DNA of 43,733 bases from Methylocapsa palsarum (GTDB lineage Bacteria > Pseudomonadota > Alphaproteobacteria > Rhizobiales > Beijerinckiaceae), in the NCBI RefSeq assembly GCF_900114285.1, contig NZ_FOSN01000021.1, positions 1-43,733 on the forward strand, read 5' to 3'. Position 1 is the first letter of the stretch. The number at the start of each line of letters is the position of its first letter. The position numbers and the translations under genes were made by a program. Below are positions 15,211 to 24,700 of the stretch, piece by piece. The notes under the pieces are model-generated. The model did no database searches and was not told where the DNA came from. It worked only from the letters and a program-made list of their open reading frames with translations.

Positions 15211-16037
15211 GCGTCGCCACGCGCTCGAGCCTCGGCTTTGTAGTCCGCCGCAGTCTTGGCCTCGGGAGAGCCCCGAATGACGCCGTTGACATATTCGCGC
15301 GCGCTCTGCTTGGTCGAGGCTGTCTCGATGGCTGCGCGCGCCAGCGCAATGTTGCGACCTTTGGCCTTGAGGAGCTTTACGATCAAGCCGCCAGCGTTGG
15401 TTCCTAGAACCTCTTTGCCGCGCCGGAAAAGGTCGGCCTCCAAATCGCTCGCGCCCCGCGCCGCTGTTTCCAATTGTTCAGCTTCCGCCGCGCCTCTCCC
15501 AATGAAAGGGATTGCCGGGACCAAACTTATCGGTTCGAGCGAAGACTTCCTGAAATCCGAAATGGCCGGCTTGCCGGCATCTTTCTTTTCAAAGGGTTCC
15601 TTCAAAGGGTTCGGGTGACAATCCTGTCGGGGTTTATTGACGCAAATTGTCACCCTTTCTTGGGTCAAAGGATGACAATCCTGTCGGGGTTCTTCATTAG
15701 AAAGGGTGACGGCGGCGTCGGGGTTTTCATCGTCAAAGGGTGACAATTCTGTCGCTGTTTTGATGATTTGGCAGTATCGGTTTGTCTTGTTGCGACCGCC
15801 GCCGCTATCAACTTCAAGGTGGCCGTGCTCGATGAGGAGTTTGACCATCCTTTGAACGGACCTATCCGCGATACCGAGATCACGCGCTAATCGTTCAATC
15901 GACGGCCAGGCGCTCCCGCTTTCCCGGTTGAAATAACGGCAAAGCACTATCGCCAATCGCGCCACAGTGGGCGGCAGATCTCCATCGGCCGCGACCTGAT
16001 CGAGCCAGAGAAATTTATTGCGGATGAAGTCGCTCAT
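15204..16037 (-). CDS. phage replication protein with N-terminal winged helix, 277 aa
   Basis: Residues about 20-80 form a winged helix-turn-helix: ARLAIVLCRYFNRESGSAWP, then SIERLARDLGIADRSVQRMV and the wing GHLEVDSGGGRNKTNRY. This is the O-like initiator architecture of temperate phages. The middle (about 95-150) is low-complexity, with RQDCHP repeated; its DNA carries iteron-like repeats. The C-terminal block (AREYVNGVIRGSPEAKTAAD) is typical of phage initiators. It overlaps the genes on both sides by 4-7 bases and precedes the primase-helicase, as in a lambda-like replication module. Confidence 0.7.
   Translation of the reverse strand: MSDFIRNKFLWLDQVAADGDLPPTVARLAIVLCRYFNRESGSAWPSIERLARDLGIADRSVQRMVKLLIEHGHLEVDSGGGRNKTNRYCQIIKTATELSPFDDENPDAAVTLSNEEPRQDCHPLTQERVTICVNKPRQDCHPNPLKEPFEKKDAGKPAISDFRKSSLEPISLVPAIPFIGRGAAEAEQLETAARGASDLEADLFRRGKEVLGTNAGGLIVKLLKAKGRNIALARAAIETASTKQSAREYVNGVIRGSPEAKTAADYKAEARARGDAW
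15613..15760. repeat. iteron-like direct repeats inside the replication gene (candidate phage origin)
   Basis: The unit AAAGG(G)TGACAATCCTGTCG recurs as follows: 15613-15635 (GGGTGACAATCCTGTCGGGG), 15666-15691 (near-identical), 15701-15726 (diverged) and 15734-15760 (CAAAGGGTGACAATTCTGTC). An inverted copy of AGAAAGGGTGACAATTTG lies at 15643-15660. Spacing is roughly 33-55 bp. In lambda-type phages the initiator binds iterons in its own gene. Confidence 0.6.
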
Positions 16038-16282
16038 GACCTGCGCCTCCGCTCAATTTCAAGATCGATTTCACGGTCGCGTTCTAAGTCCCGCTCTATT
16101 TCGGCGGCGTATTCAGCTATCGCATCCCAATCAAGCCAATCGCCCGTTTCGAGCCCATATATGCCCCTCAGGCCGCCCGGCGCGCGCAGCGCTTCAAGCA
16201 ACACATCCCGCCCCGCCGGCGTCAGGGGAAGCCGGATAACTGCGGCGGGCATCCCAAGCCCACGAGGTTGCGCTTCGCTCAT
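16034..16282 (-). CDS. small phage hypothetical protein, 82 aa
   Basis: The start at 16282 overlaps the upstream stop (ATGA 16279-16282), and the stop overlaps the replication gene in the same way. The sequence has a beta-like N-terminal part (VIRLPLTPAGRDVLLEALRA), then a strongly charged helix (EYAAEIERDLERDREIDLEI). No family is recognised. The tight coupling suggests co-production with the initiator. Confidence 0.55.
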   Translation of the reverse strand: MSEAQPRGLGMPAAVIRLPLTPAGRDVLLEALRAPGGLRGIYGLETGDWLDWDAIAEYAAEIERDLERDREIDLEIERRRRS

Positions 16283-16713
16283 CGGCGCATCCCCATCGAA
16301 AAGGCGCGGCCGATGATTCGGTTCAGGCAAATTATTTGTTTTTGCGACAAGCGCTCGATGTCCGCAGGATCGCGAGCGCAAATGTCAGCGACGAAATCTG
16401 CCTCCCATACCGATAACCAATGCTGGCGATGGATGGCGGATAACCATGCGCCCCGCTGCGTTACGGTGAGCTTATTCCAGACGGGGGCGACTTCGGCGGC
16501 TCGACCGTAGTACTTCCGGCTCGAAGAGGTCCGCACCGAGGCTGGCTTATTGAGGCAGCTTTCGCTTATATTGGCGACATCGTGCCAGTCCAAGCCGGCG
16601 CTCTTCAATGCTCGCCCGATTGCTCTCGCCGTTGCGACAACCTCGCCGTCGAAATCAGAAGCGAGCCTTGGGATGAGCTTTGTTATTTTCGATTCTGCGG
16701 TAAGCACGCTCAT
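16279..16713 (-). CDS. conserved phage hypothetical protein, 144 aa
   Basis: I place the start at 16713 (MSVLTAESKITKLIPRLASD). The block DFDGEVVATARAIGRALKSA followed by GLDWHDVA is common in rhizobial prophage early operons, and the C-terminal half (WLSAIHRQHWLSVWEADFVA, LSQKQIICLNRI) is equally conserved-looking. Function is unknown. It sits in the early operon between the AlpA-type regulator and the replication gene. Confidence 0.6.
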   Translation of the reverse strand: MSVLTAESKITKLIPRLASDFDGEVVATARAIGRALKSAGLDWHDVANISESCLNKPASVRTSSSRKYYGRAAEVAPVWNKLTVTQRGAWLSAIHRQHWLSVWEADFVADICARDPADIERLSQKQIICLNRIIGRAFSMGMRR

Positions 16714-16778
16714 GAAAGCGTCTCCCGTCTGCCGGCCGCATCGCAAGTGCGCCGGGTTTCGGACTTCGCGGCCATTGG

Positions 16779-16988
16779 TCAGACGGCCTCGGAGTTACGA
16801 GGCCGAGATGCCGGCAATGAGGTAAGCCAAGCAATTGCATCGTCTTTGAGAATAATTGTGCGGCGACCAATCTTCCTGGCCTTGAGGCGCCCTTCCGCGA
16901 TTTCCTGGAAAACAGTTGTTCTGCCAATGCCCGCAATCTTAACAAACGCATCGATTCCATATGAGAGATTGCATTCAATGTCTGACAT
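16779..16988 (-). CDS. AlpA/excisionase-type helix-turn-helix regulator, 69 aa
   Basis: The protein reads as one winged helix: YGIDAFVKIAGIGRTTVFQE, then GRLKARKIGRRTIILKDD and AIAWLTSLP. This is the AlpA/Xis pattern: turn, recognition helix, basic wing, and the closing D-A-x-x-W-L. It lies between the integrase group and the early genes. Likely roles are activation of excision or of the early operon, inferred from the family. Confidence 0.75.
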   Translation of the reverse strand: MSDIECNLSYGIDAFVKIAGIGRTTVFQEIAEGRLKARKIGRRTIILKDDAIAWLTSLPASRPRNSEAV

Positions 16989-17092
16989 CTTAACGTCTCC
17001 TGCGCCGCATCAAACTTCGGCGAACGCAAGAGGACTATTACGAGACGGGCGGCAAAGAACGTTGGTAAGGCGTAAGTATTTTGCGGCGAACC

Positions 17093-17728
17093 TTACCCCC
17101 GGCCTGACATGCTTTTCTTACGCATAACACAAGCATTTTTAATGGCTTCCGCTGACGGTACCGTCATCCCCATGCAGAATTGACGTGATGCCTCTTGTAC
17201 AAAGCGCACGAATGGGCCGCCAATATCTTTTTGATCATTAATTCGGCTGATCCTTGGCTGCCTGCCAGATTTCTCGAAATAGATTTTGGCGACGCGTTGA
17301 ATAAACAACCGGTCTGCCGAGCCGAATTGATCGCGAAATGCAGATCCGCCGCTAAGCTTTTGCGCTCGTCCCGCCGCTTTGCGGATCGCGGCGAGGCCTC
17401 GTCTAGTGCAACCTAAACTAGGCGGCGCGCTTTTGATCGGAAAGTGCGGCCAGCAGTACACTATGTCATCTCGTGTTGCACAATCCTCGGCAAGTAGCCG
17501 GGCCAAGTGAGACGCATGACCTTCGATTTGTTTCAGTCGGTCGCGCTGGCGACGCGGTGTCGTCGAAGCGGCGACCGAGCGCCAATATGCGGCTCTTTTG
17601 AGCGCTTTCCCAAGTATCGCCGCGCCCTTGTCTTCAAGTGATACGCAGTTTGGTATGCGCGCTACAGCCCATACGACTCGCGCATTATCAGCGTCGGTCG
17701 GTTCAGCAATATCGTCCATCACGCGCAT
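17093..17728 (-). CDS. conserved hypothetical protein next to integrase, 211 aa
   Basis: The start is at 17728 or three codons inside (MDDIAEPTDADNARVVWAVA). The C-terminal part (LFIQRVAKIYFEKSGRQPRI, GGPFVRFVQEASRQF, PSAEAIKNA) matches a pattern I recall from proteins encoded next to integrases in rhizobial islands. A cluster of basic residues follows (AAIRKAAGRAQKLSGG). Function is unknown. It lies 87 bp downstream of the integrase stop on the same strand. Confidence 0.55.
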   Translation of the reverse strand: MRVMDDIAEPTDADNARVVWAVARIPNCVSLEDKGAAILGKALKRAAYWRSVAASTTPRRQRDRLKQIEGHASHLARLLAEDCATRDDIVYCWPHFPIKSAPPSLGCTRRGLAAIRKAAGRAQKLSGGSAFRDQFGSADRLFIQRVAKIYFEKSGRQPRISRINDQKDIGGPFVRFVQEASRQFCMGMTVPSAEAIKNACVMRKKSMSGRG

Positions 17729-17815
17729 CCGCGAGCATCAGAGGAACGCGGGGAAACCAAGTGATGCGCCTTGGCTTGTCGGCTGGCCGGCCTATCCCCG
17801 CGTAGCTGAAGTGAT

Positions 17816-19120
17816 CTACCCAGCGGCCTTCCGATGCAAGGCGGCCACATTGCTTTCTTCGAATATCCCCAGCCCAGGCAGGGCAGCCCGAACCGTATCG
17901 GCGACATAAGACGGCGCCAGGTGGGCATAATGTTTCTCAGTCATCCGCGTATCGGAATGGCCAAGCTGCGCCGCGATGACGCCCATCGGGACGCCTTTCA
18001 TCGCAAGCGAGCTGGCGTATGTGTGGCGCAAGATGTGAAACGTCGCCGTCGGATCGAGCTTGGCGGCTTTTGAGGCCTCCTCAAGCGGGCGCTGTTGATG
18101 CGACGCTCCCCATGCGGCCCCATCGGCGCGCTGAAATATCAAATCCTGCGGAGCCCGGCCGAGGGTGAGCGAAGCGAACAGCGCGCGGCCTTCGTCTGCA
18201 AGGGCGACATGGCGAGGTTTCCCAGCCTTGGAGAGCCTAACCGAAATCATGCCAGCCTCAGCATTGAAGTCGGCTGCCCGCATCCGCGTCAGTTCACCAT
18301 ATCGGCAGCCAGTCACGAGCGCGCCGCGGACAAGATCACGGAAAGACTGGTCGCAGGCGTTCACGAGCCGCAGGCATTCGCTGGGGGAAAGATAGCGGAC
18401 AACCGGGGAATCCGCCTCTCGGAACGGCTTAACCTTGCGCCACGGTTCGTCGGAACCAATCCTGCCTTCGTGAAATGCGTGGTTCAGCGCGGCCTTGAGA
18501 ACCGTCAAAAGCCGGTTCGCGGTCGAGCGGCGCGCGCGGACCGCCTCGGGGTCTTTCAGGTCGACGTCTTTCGTTGCGCGCCTTTCAGCCGCCTTTGCCG
18601 TGCGCAAGAGCCTGGGCGCCCTGGCGACAGTCGTTAGCCAGTCTCTAATCCGTTTCGACGTGAGCTTATCCGGATCGATCGCCCCGAGTTCGGGAACGAT
18701 CCGCGCCTCTGCGGCGTATCGATCAGCGCGGACGCCCTTCGATCCACGGCCTTCCCGAGCGATGAAATAATCTTCGAGGGCGTCCTTCACCGTATATGGG
18801 CCCTGTGCCGGCGCCATATGGCCGGCAAGCGCGCGAGCTTTGTCAGCGAAGAACTTTCGGGCCGTCTCCTGCGCCTGGCTGAATGAAAAAACGGTCAGGC
18901 CGTCTGGGTCTCTGGTGTCATCAGCCGCGCCTAGCGATTCGTAGTGTTGCCGCCCCTCGTCGTCGCGTAGCCGCGCGATCCAAGTCCCGCCCTTGGCGCC
19001 TTTGCGATATCCGATCGCGCAACCGGACGAGATCACCGTCCAAAAAGGCTCGCGCCTTTCGGTCAATTTCGAGCGGCCAGAGCGGGTGTCGATTTTGACG
19101 TTTTTGACGGTCCTGGCCAT
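17816..19120 (-). CDS. tyrosine recombinase (element A integrase), 434 aa
   Basis: The catalytic set is complete: Arg273 in TGCRYGELTRM, His362-x-x-Arg365 in FHILRHTYAS, His388 in LGHSDTRM and the nucleophile Tyr398 in HYAHL. The N-terminal 110 residues carry an arm-binding/AP2-like region, followed by a SAM-like core-binding domain (about 110-230). It starts 140 bp from the tRNA-Glu fragment at 19261-19304, the likely attachment site. A palindrome array just upstream of the start may regulate it. Phages and islands of Hyphomicrobiales commonly use such integrases at tRNA 3' ends. Confidence 0.9.
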   Translation of the reverse strand: MARTVKNVKIDTRSGRSKLTERREPFWTVISSGCAIGYRKGAKGGTWIARLRDDEGRQHYESLGAADDTRDPDGLTVFSFSQAQETARKFFADKARALAGHMAPAQGPYTVKDALEDYFIAREGRGSKGVRADRYAAEARIVPELGAIDPDKLTSKRIRDWLTTVARAPRLLRTAKAAERRATKDVDLKDPEAVRARRSTANRLLTVLKAALNHAFHEGRIGSDEPWRKVKPFREADSPVVRYLSPSECLRLVNACDQSFRDLVRGALVTGCRYGELTRMRAADFNAEAGMISVRLSKAGKPRHVALADEGRALFASLTLGRAPQDLIFQRADGAAWGASHQQRPLEEASKAAKLDPTATFHILRHTYASSLAMKGVPMGVIAAQLGHSDTRMTEKHYAHLAPSYVADTVRAALPGLGIFEESNVAALHRKAAG

Positions 19121-19156
19121 GGAAATATTCCGTACGGAAATTATACGGAAATGATG
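19121..19156. promoter_or_regulatory. palindromic TTCCGTACGGAA operator array ahead of the integrase
   Basis: TTCCGTACGGAA at 19128-19139 is a perfect 12-bp palindrome. Further TACGGAAA half-sites lie at 19144-19151 (ATACGGAAAT), and GGAAATATT lies at 19121-19129. On the minus strand this gives TTCCGT at regular spacing, 8-35 bases before the integrase start. It could be an operator for a repressor/AlpA-type protein or for self-regulation by the integrase. Confidence 0.5.
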
Positions 19157-19260
19157 TAGGCGAACCGCGACGAACGCGCAAGAACTGAAACTCGCTTATT
19201 TACAGGGAGATTAGAATTCACTGACGTTCGCCGGAAAGCTGAAAACGGTTCGTTATCCCT

Positions 19261-19304
19261 CTTTCACGGCGAAAACAGGGGTTCGATTCCCCTTGGGCGC
19301 GCCA
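19261..19304 (+). repeat. attachment site: 3' part of tRNA-Glu(UUC), copy 1
   Basis: The 44 bp begin in the anticodon loop (CTTTCAC, anticodon TTC) and run through the T arm (AGGGG-TTCGATT-CCCCT) and acceptor strand (TGGGCGC) to GCCA. No tRNA 5' half precedes it, so it is a fragment. It is identical to 37114-37157. The pair marks the ends of element B, and this copy is also the end of element A next to its integrase. Confidence 0.85.
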
Positions 19305-19515
19305 ACGAAATCAATGAGTTAGGCGATTTCTGAGCTTCGTCTCACACAGCCGTCTCACACAAGCTTTTTTTTGCCGTGTTGCTTCGTGCGAGCACGCGCG
19401 GGCGCGATCCGTTCGCCCTGCTTCAAACACTGAACGCGAAAGACCGAGCGTCGTCGAACACCTTTGCCCGCCTTTCGATCTGGGGCCTCAATCGCTTGAC
19501 TCTCGCCGTAAACGG

Positions 19516-19530
19516 GAACAAATAAAGAAC
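19516..19530 (+). promoter_or_regulatory. LexA (SOS) box of the imuA operon
   Basis: GAACAAATAAAGAAC is a perfect alphaproteobacterial SOS operator, GAAC-N7-GAAC. It lies 30 bp before the imuA start; a TTGACT at 19496-19501 may serve as the -35, placing the box over the -10. The operon should be repressed by LexA and induced by DNA damage. Confidence 0.9.
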
Positions 19531-19559
19531 ATCGTGGTCTGGTTTATCCAAAGAGGTCC

Positions 19560-20312
19560 ATGCGAGACGTGCGGTCCGAGCCCGCCATCAAGGCTCTGCG
19601 CGCGCAGATCGAACAGATCGAAGGCCGCAGGCGAGCCAGATCGACGCTTCCTTTCGGGATCGCCGAACTGGATTCGCGCCTTCCCGGCGGGGGCCTTGCT
19701 ATTGGCGCGCTGCATGAGGTCGCGGGCGACGGCGGGTGCGGCGCGGCGGCGACGCTGTTTGCCGCCGGGATTGCTGCGCGCGCCAAAAACAAAGTTTTAT
19801 GGTGCGTCAGCCGCGCGGATTTGTTTGCGCCGGGACTGGCTCAGGCCGGGCTCGCGTCCGGCCGCGTGATGTATGTCGAGGCCGGCGACGACAAGAGCGT
19901 TCTGGCCTGTATGGAGGAAGGCTTGCGTCATGGCGGCCTTGGCGCTGTCGTCGCCGAGGCGGCGCGTCTGTCCATGACAGCGTCGCGGCGCTTGCAGCTG
20001 GCCGCCGAAGCAAGCGGCGCAACGATCGCCATCGTTCTTCGGCGCGGGCGCCGGCAAGCTGGAGCAGCCGATTTCGGAGCGCCGACCGCGGCTGCGACGC
20101 GCTGGCGCATCTCGGCGCTGCCCTCGTCGCCGCTGCCCGTTCCCGGCATCGGGCGGCCGCGATGGCGGGTTGAACTGATCCGCGGCCGCGCCGGCGAAGG
20201 CGCGGAATTCGAACTGGAGGCATGCGATGCCAAGGGTCGTCTCGCTGTTCCTTCCGAGCTGGTCGACCGATCGGACGCGCCGCGCGCACGGCGAGGCGGC
20301 GCCAGCGCCTGA
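19560..20312 (+). CDS. imuA: ImuA, SOS-mutasome RecA-like accessory protein
   Basis: ImuA is a RecA/SulA-related protein needed with ImuB and DnaE2 for damage-induced mutagenesis. The 250-aa product has the family opening (FGIAELDSRLPGGGLAIGAL then HEVAGDGGCGAAAT), in which GDGGCGAAAT takes the place of a Walker A loop. Further RecA-fold strands are VLWCVSRADLF and LGAVVAEAARL, and a closing block ends [19 protein letters not shown]. The start at 19560 follows AGAGG. The gene is controlled by the LexA box at 19516-19530, and its last 86 bases overlap imuB. Confidence 0.85.
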   Translation: MRDVRSEPAIKALRAQIEQIEGRRRARSTLPFGIAELDSRLPGGGLAIGALHEVAGDGGCGAAATLFAAGIAARAKNKVLWCVSRADLFAPGLAQAGLASGRVMYVEAGDDKSVLACMEEGLRHGGLGAVVAEAARLSMTASRRLQLAAEASGATIAIVLRRGRRQAGAADFGAPTAAATRWRISALPSSPLPVPGIGRPRWRVELIRGRAGEGAEFELEACDAKGRLAVPSELVDRSDAPRARRGGASA

Positions 20313-21750
20313 GACTCCTCTCGTGCTGGCCGGCCGCGAGGGCAATCGCCGCATCGTGCTGGCGGCGGATGGCGCGGCCAAGACGGCCGGCCTGCGCGTT
20401 GGCATGCCCCTCGCCAAGGCGCAAATTCTCGCGCCCGGCCTCATCGTTCAAAATGCGGACGCCAAAGCGGACGCCAAAGCGCTTGACCGGCTCGCCGTCT
20501 GGACGCTTCAGCGCTACGCGCCGATGGTCGCTGCCGATTATCCTGACGGCATTGTCATCGAATCGACTGGCGCCGACCATCTGCATGGCGGCGAGGCCGC
20601 CATGCTGGCGGGGCTGGTCGGCCGCCTTGCCGCCTCGGGATTTGCAGCAAAGGCTGCGGTCGCCGACACGCTGGGCGCAGCCCATGCGCTCGCCCGTTAT
20701 GCCGCGCGGCCGACGCTGATCGCCACGCTCGGGCATGGCACGGCCATACTGGCGCCCCTGCCGCTGGAAGCCCTTCGCCTGCCGGACGCCCTCTCGAGCG
20801 AACTCTACAGGCTCGGTTTCGAACGCATCGGAGATGTGCTGGCGCAGCCGCGCGCGCCGCTCACGCTGCGCTTTGGACCCGAACTGGTCCGCCGGATCGA
20901 ACAGGCGCTCGGCGAACGCGCCGAGCCGATCGAGCCGATCCGCCCGCCCGACATGATCGAGGCGCGCCGCGCTTTTGCCGAACCCATCGCCGCCGCGGAA
21001 ACCATCGCCCGCGCGATCGCCCATCTCACCAGTCAGCTTTGCAAGGCCCTGGAGCTGAAGGGGCTCGGTGCACGCCGGCTCGATCTCCTCTGCCGGCGAA
21101 TCGACAATCAGGCCGTGGCCGTGCGCGTCGGCCTGGCGGCGCCAAGCCACGACGCGCGGCGCATCACGCGGCTGTTCTGCGACAAAATCGAAACGATCGA
21201 TCCTGGCTTCGGCATCGAAGTCATGACGCTCGCTGCGACGGTTGCTGAACCGCTGGCGCCGAAGCAGACCGTCAGCCCACTCGGCGAGGCGGCGGCGGCA
21301 GACATCTGCGATCTTGTCGACACACTCGCCAACCGCGTCGGCGAGCGAGCGATCTATCGGATCGCGCCGGTGGCCAGCGATGCGCCCGAGCGGTCGATCC
21401 GCCACATCCCAGCTCTCGCGCCAGAGACGGGCGCGACATGGTCGCCTCACTGGCCGCGGCCCGCGCGCCTCTTTCCCCGGCCGGAGAGAATCGAGACGGT
21501 CGCGCTGCTTCCCGATCATCCGCCCGCCGTCTTCACCTGGCGCGGCGTGCGCCGGCGCGTGAGGCGCGCCGATGGACCCGAGCGCCTGTTCGGGGAGTGG
21601 TGGAAGCGCGAGGTCGAATTATGCGCCGTGCGCGACTATTTCCGCATCGAGGACGAAAGCGGCGCGCGCTACTGGATTTTTCGTTCGGGCGACGGCGAGG
21701 ATGCGGCGACGGGATCGCAGCGCTGGTTCCTGCATGGAATCTTCGGATGA
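20227..21750 (+). CDS. imuB: ImuB, catalytically inactive Y-family polymerase-like protein
   Basis: ImuB is the scaffold of the mutasome, linking DnaE2, ImuA and the sliding clamp. The 507-aa protein begins [18 protein letters not shown], the ImuB form of the Y-family N-terminus without the catalytic aspartates (IDxDxFFA in active enzymes). [19 protein letters not shown] is the second degenerate metal site. The little-finger-like region and the C-terminus ([18 protein letters not shown]) are typical. I could not point to a clear clamp-binding motif. It overlaps imuA, and its stop overlaps the dnaE2 start (ATGA). Confidence 0.9.
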   Translation: MPRVVSLFLPSWSTDRTRRAHGEAAPAPETPLVLAGREGNRRIVLAADGAAKTAGLRVGMPLAKAQILAPGLIVQNADAKADAKALDRLAVWTLQRYAPMVAADYPDGIVIESTGADHLHGGEAAMLAGLVGRLAASGFAAKAAVADTLGAAHALARYAARPTLIATLGHGTAILAPLPLEALRLPDALSSELYRLGFERIGDVLAQPRAPLTLRFGPELVRRIEQALGERAEPIEPIRPPDMIEARRAFAEPIAAAETIARAIAHLTSQLCKALELKGLGARRLDLLCRRIDNQAVAVRVGLAAPSHDARRITRLFCDKIETIDPGFGIEVMTLAATVAEPLAPKQTVSPLGEAAAADICDLVDTLANRVGERAIYRIAPVASDAPERSIRHIPALAPETGATWSPHWPRPARLFPRPERIETVALLPDHPPAVFTWRGVRRRVRRADGPERLFGEWWKREVELCAVRDYFRIEDESGARYWIFRSGDGEDAATGSQRWFLHGIFG

Positions 21751-24700
21751 GCCGCCCGCGCTACGCCGAATTGCAGACGACTTCGCATTTCAGTTTTTTG
21801 CGTGGGGCGTCCTCCTGCGAGGAGCTGTTTGCGGCGGCGGCCGCGCTGGGCGTCGAAGCGCTGGCCATCGCCGACCGTAATTCGCTCGCGGGCGTCGTCC
21901 GCGCTTATGAGGCCGCAAAAACCACAGGCGTGCGCCTGATCGTCGGCTGCCGGCTCGATCTCGTCGAGGGCGTCTCCCTTCTCATCTATCCGACCGATCG
22001 CAGCGCCTATTCGCGCCTGTGCCGGCTGTTGTCGCTCGGCAAGAAGCGGGCCGGCAAGGGCAGATGCGCGCTCGCCTTTGCCGATCTTGTGGCCCATGCC
22101 GAAGGGCTGATCGCGGTGTTCGTCCCCGATGCCGCGGATGAAGAGTGCGGGCTCTGGCTGCGGCGGCTGCGCGAGGCCTTCGGCGATCGGGCCTATCTCG
22201 CGCTGTCGCTGCGCCGGCGCCCCGACGATCAGCTTCGTCTGCACGCGCTCGACGCTCTGGCCGCCGCAACGGGCGTCGTGAGCGTCATCACCAATGACGC
22301 TCTCTTCCACGAACCTGGCCGGCGCATCCTGCAAGATGTCGTGACCTGCATCCGCCACGGCGTCACGATCGACGAACTCGGCGAGCGCCGCGAGCGCCAT
22401 GCCGACCGTCATCTCAAATCGCCAGAGGAGATGCATCGGCTGTTTGCGCGCTACCCGCAAGCGCTGGCGCGCACGCTCACGATCATGGAGCGCTGCCGCT
22501 TCTCACTGGATGAACTCGCCTACCAATATCCCGAGGAGCGTGACGACCCGGCGCTGACCCCGCAGCAGACGCTGGAGAAGCTGACTTGGGAAGGCGCTGC
22601 CTGGCGCTATCCGGCGGGATTGCCAGACAGCGTCCGCGGCGTCCTTGTGCATGAGCTGCGGCTGATCGAGAAGCTGTGCTACGCGCCTTACTTTCTGACC
22701 GTCAATTCGATCGTGCGCTTTGCCCGCACGAAGGACATCCTCTGTCAGGGCCGCGGCTCGGCGGCGAACTCCGCCGTCTGCTATGTGCTTGGCGTCACCT
22801 CGATCGACCCTGTCGCCAGCAATTTGCTATTCGAGCGCTTCGTCTCCGAGGAGCGGCGCGAGCCGCCGGACATCGACGTCGATTTCGAGCATGAGCGCCG
22901 CGAGACCGTCATACAATGGGTGTTCGACCATTATGGCCGCGACCGCGCCGCCCTCTGCGCGACCGTCATCCGCTATCGCTCGAAAGGCGCGCTGCGGGAC
23001 GTCGGCAAGGCGCTCGGCCTCACTGAAGGCCTGATCAAGACCTTGTCCAGCCTGGTCTGGGGCTGGTCGAAGGATGGCGTCGAGGACAGGCATGTCGAAG
23101 CGCTGGGCCTCAATCTATCCGACCATCGGCTGCGGCTCGCGCTCGATCTCTCTCGCCAGCTCATGGGCGCGCCGCGCCATCTTTCCCAGCACCCCGGCGG
23201 CTTCGTCCTGACAAACGATCGTCTCGACGATCTCGTGCCGATCGAACCCGCCGCCATGGCCGGCCGTCAGGTGATCGAATGGGACAAGGACGATATCGAC
23301 GCCCTGCGCTTCATGAAGGTCGACGTGCTCGCCCTCGGCATGTTGTCCTGCCTGAAGCACAGCTTCGATCTTCTAGCCAGCCACAAGGGCCTGAGCCTCG
23401 ACCTTGCCAGCATCCCGCAGGAAGACCCGCAGACCTATGCGATGATCCGGAAGGCCGACACCATCGGAACCTTCCAGATCGAAAGCCGCGCGCAAATGTC
23501 GATGCTGCCGCGACTCAAGCCGAAGACTTTTTATGATCTCGTCGTGCAGGTGGCGATCGTGCGGCCCGGCCCGATTCAGGGCGACATGGTGCATCCCTAT
23601 CTGCGCCGCCGCGATGAATTGGAGCCCGTCGTCTACCCCAAGCCCGAACTAAAAGAGGTGCTGGGCAAGACGCTCGGCGTGCCGCTGTTTCAGGAGCAGG
23701 CCATGCGAGTGGCGATCGTCTGCGCCGGCTTCACGCCGGGCGAGGCGGACCTTCTTCGCAAGTCGATGGCGACGTTCAAACACACCGGCGGCGTCTCGGC
23801 GTTCCACGACAAGCTCATCGCCGGCATGGTCGGCAACGGCTATGAGCGGGATTTCGCCGAGCGCACGTTCAGGCAGCTGGAAGGCTTTGGCAGCTACGGC
23901 TTTCCCGAATCGCACGCCGCCTCCTTCGCGCTGCTTGCCTATGCCTCGGCCTGGCTGAAGCGATGGCACCCGGACGTGTTCTGCGCGGCTCTTCTGAATT
24001 CGCAGCCGATGGGCTTTTATGCGCCGGCGCAGCTCGTGCGCGATGCGATCCAGCATGGCGTCGATATACGGCCCGTCTGCGTCAACGCCTCGCGCTGGGA
24101 TAGCGCGCTGGAGCCAGCGGGTGAGGAGGGCTGCTTTGCCGTGCGGCTCGGCCTGCGGATGGTGAAGGGGTTGGGCAACGCCCATGCGGCTGTGATTGTC
24201 GCGTCGCGGGAGGACAGGCCTTTCGCATCGGTTGACGATCTCTGGCGGCGCGCGGGCGTTCCGGTTGCAGCGCTCGTTCAAATCGCCGAAGCCGACGGCT
24301 TCAGGCCGGCGCTCGGCCTCGCGCGGCGTGAAGCCCTCTGGGCAATCCGGGCGCTGCGCGACGAATTGCTGCCGCTGTTTGCGGCGGCATCCGCTCGCGA
24401 AGGCGCGGCCCTTGCCGAGATCGACGAGCCGGCCGTCGCGCTACGGCCGATGACGGCAGGAAGCGAGGTTGTGGAAGACTATCGCCGCGTCGGGCTGACG
24501 CTGCGCGCCCATCCCGTATCCTTTCTGCGCGCGGAGCTACGCCGGCGCAGCATCGTCCCTTGCAACGAAGCCATGGCCGCGCGCGACGGCCGCTGGCTCA
24601 AGGCCGCCGGTCTGGTCCTGGTGCGCCAGAGGCCTGGCAGCGCCAAGGGCGTCATGTTCATCACGCTCGAAGATGAAACCGGCGTCGCCAATCTCGTCAT

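Noticed and set aside
15600-15770. Short CRISPR-like array
   Set aside because: The repeats are imperfect, unequally spaced, partly inverted and lie inside a coding frame; no cas gene is present anywhere in the window.
19807-21519. 570-codon minus-strand frame antisense to imuA/imuB
   Set aside because: It is a shadow of high-GC codon use in imuA/imuB, is Arg-rich, and has no family features.
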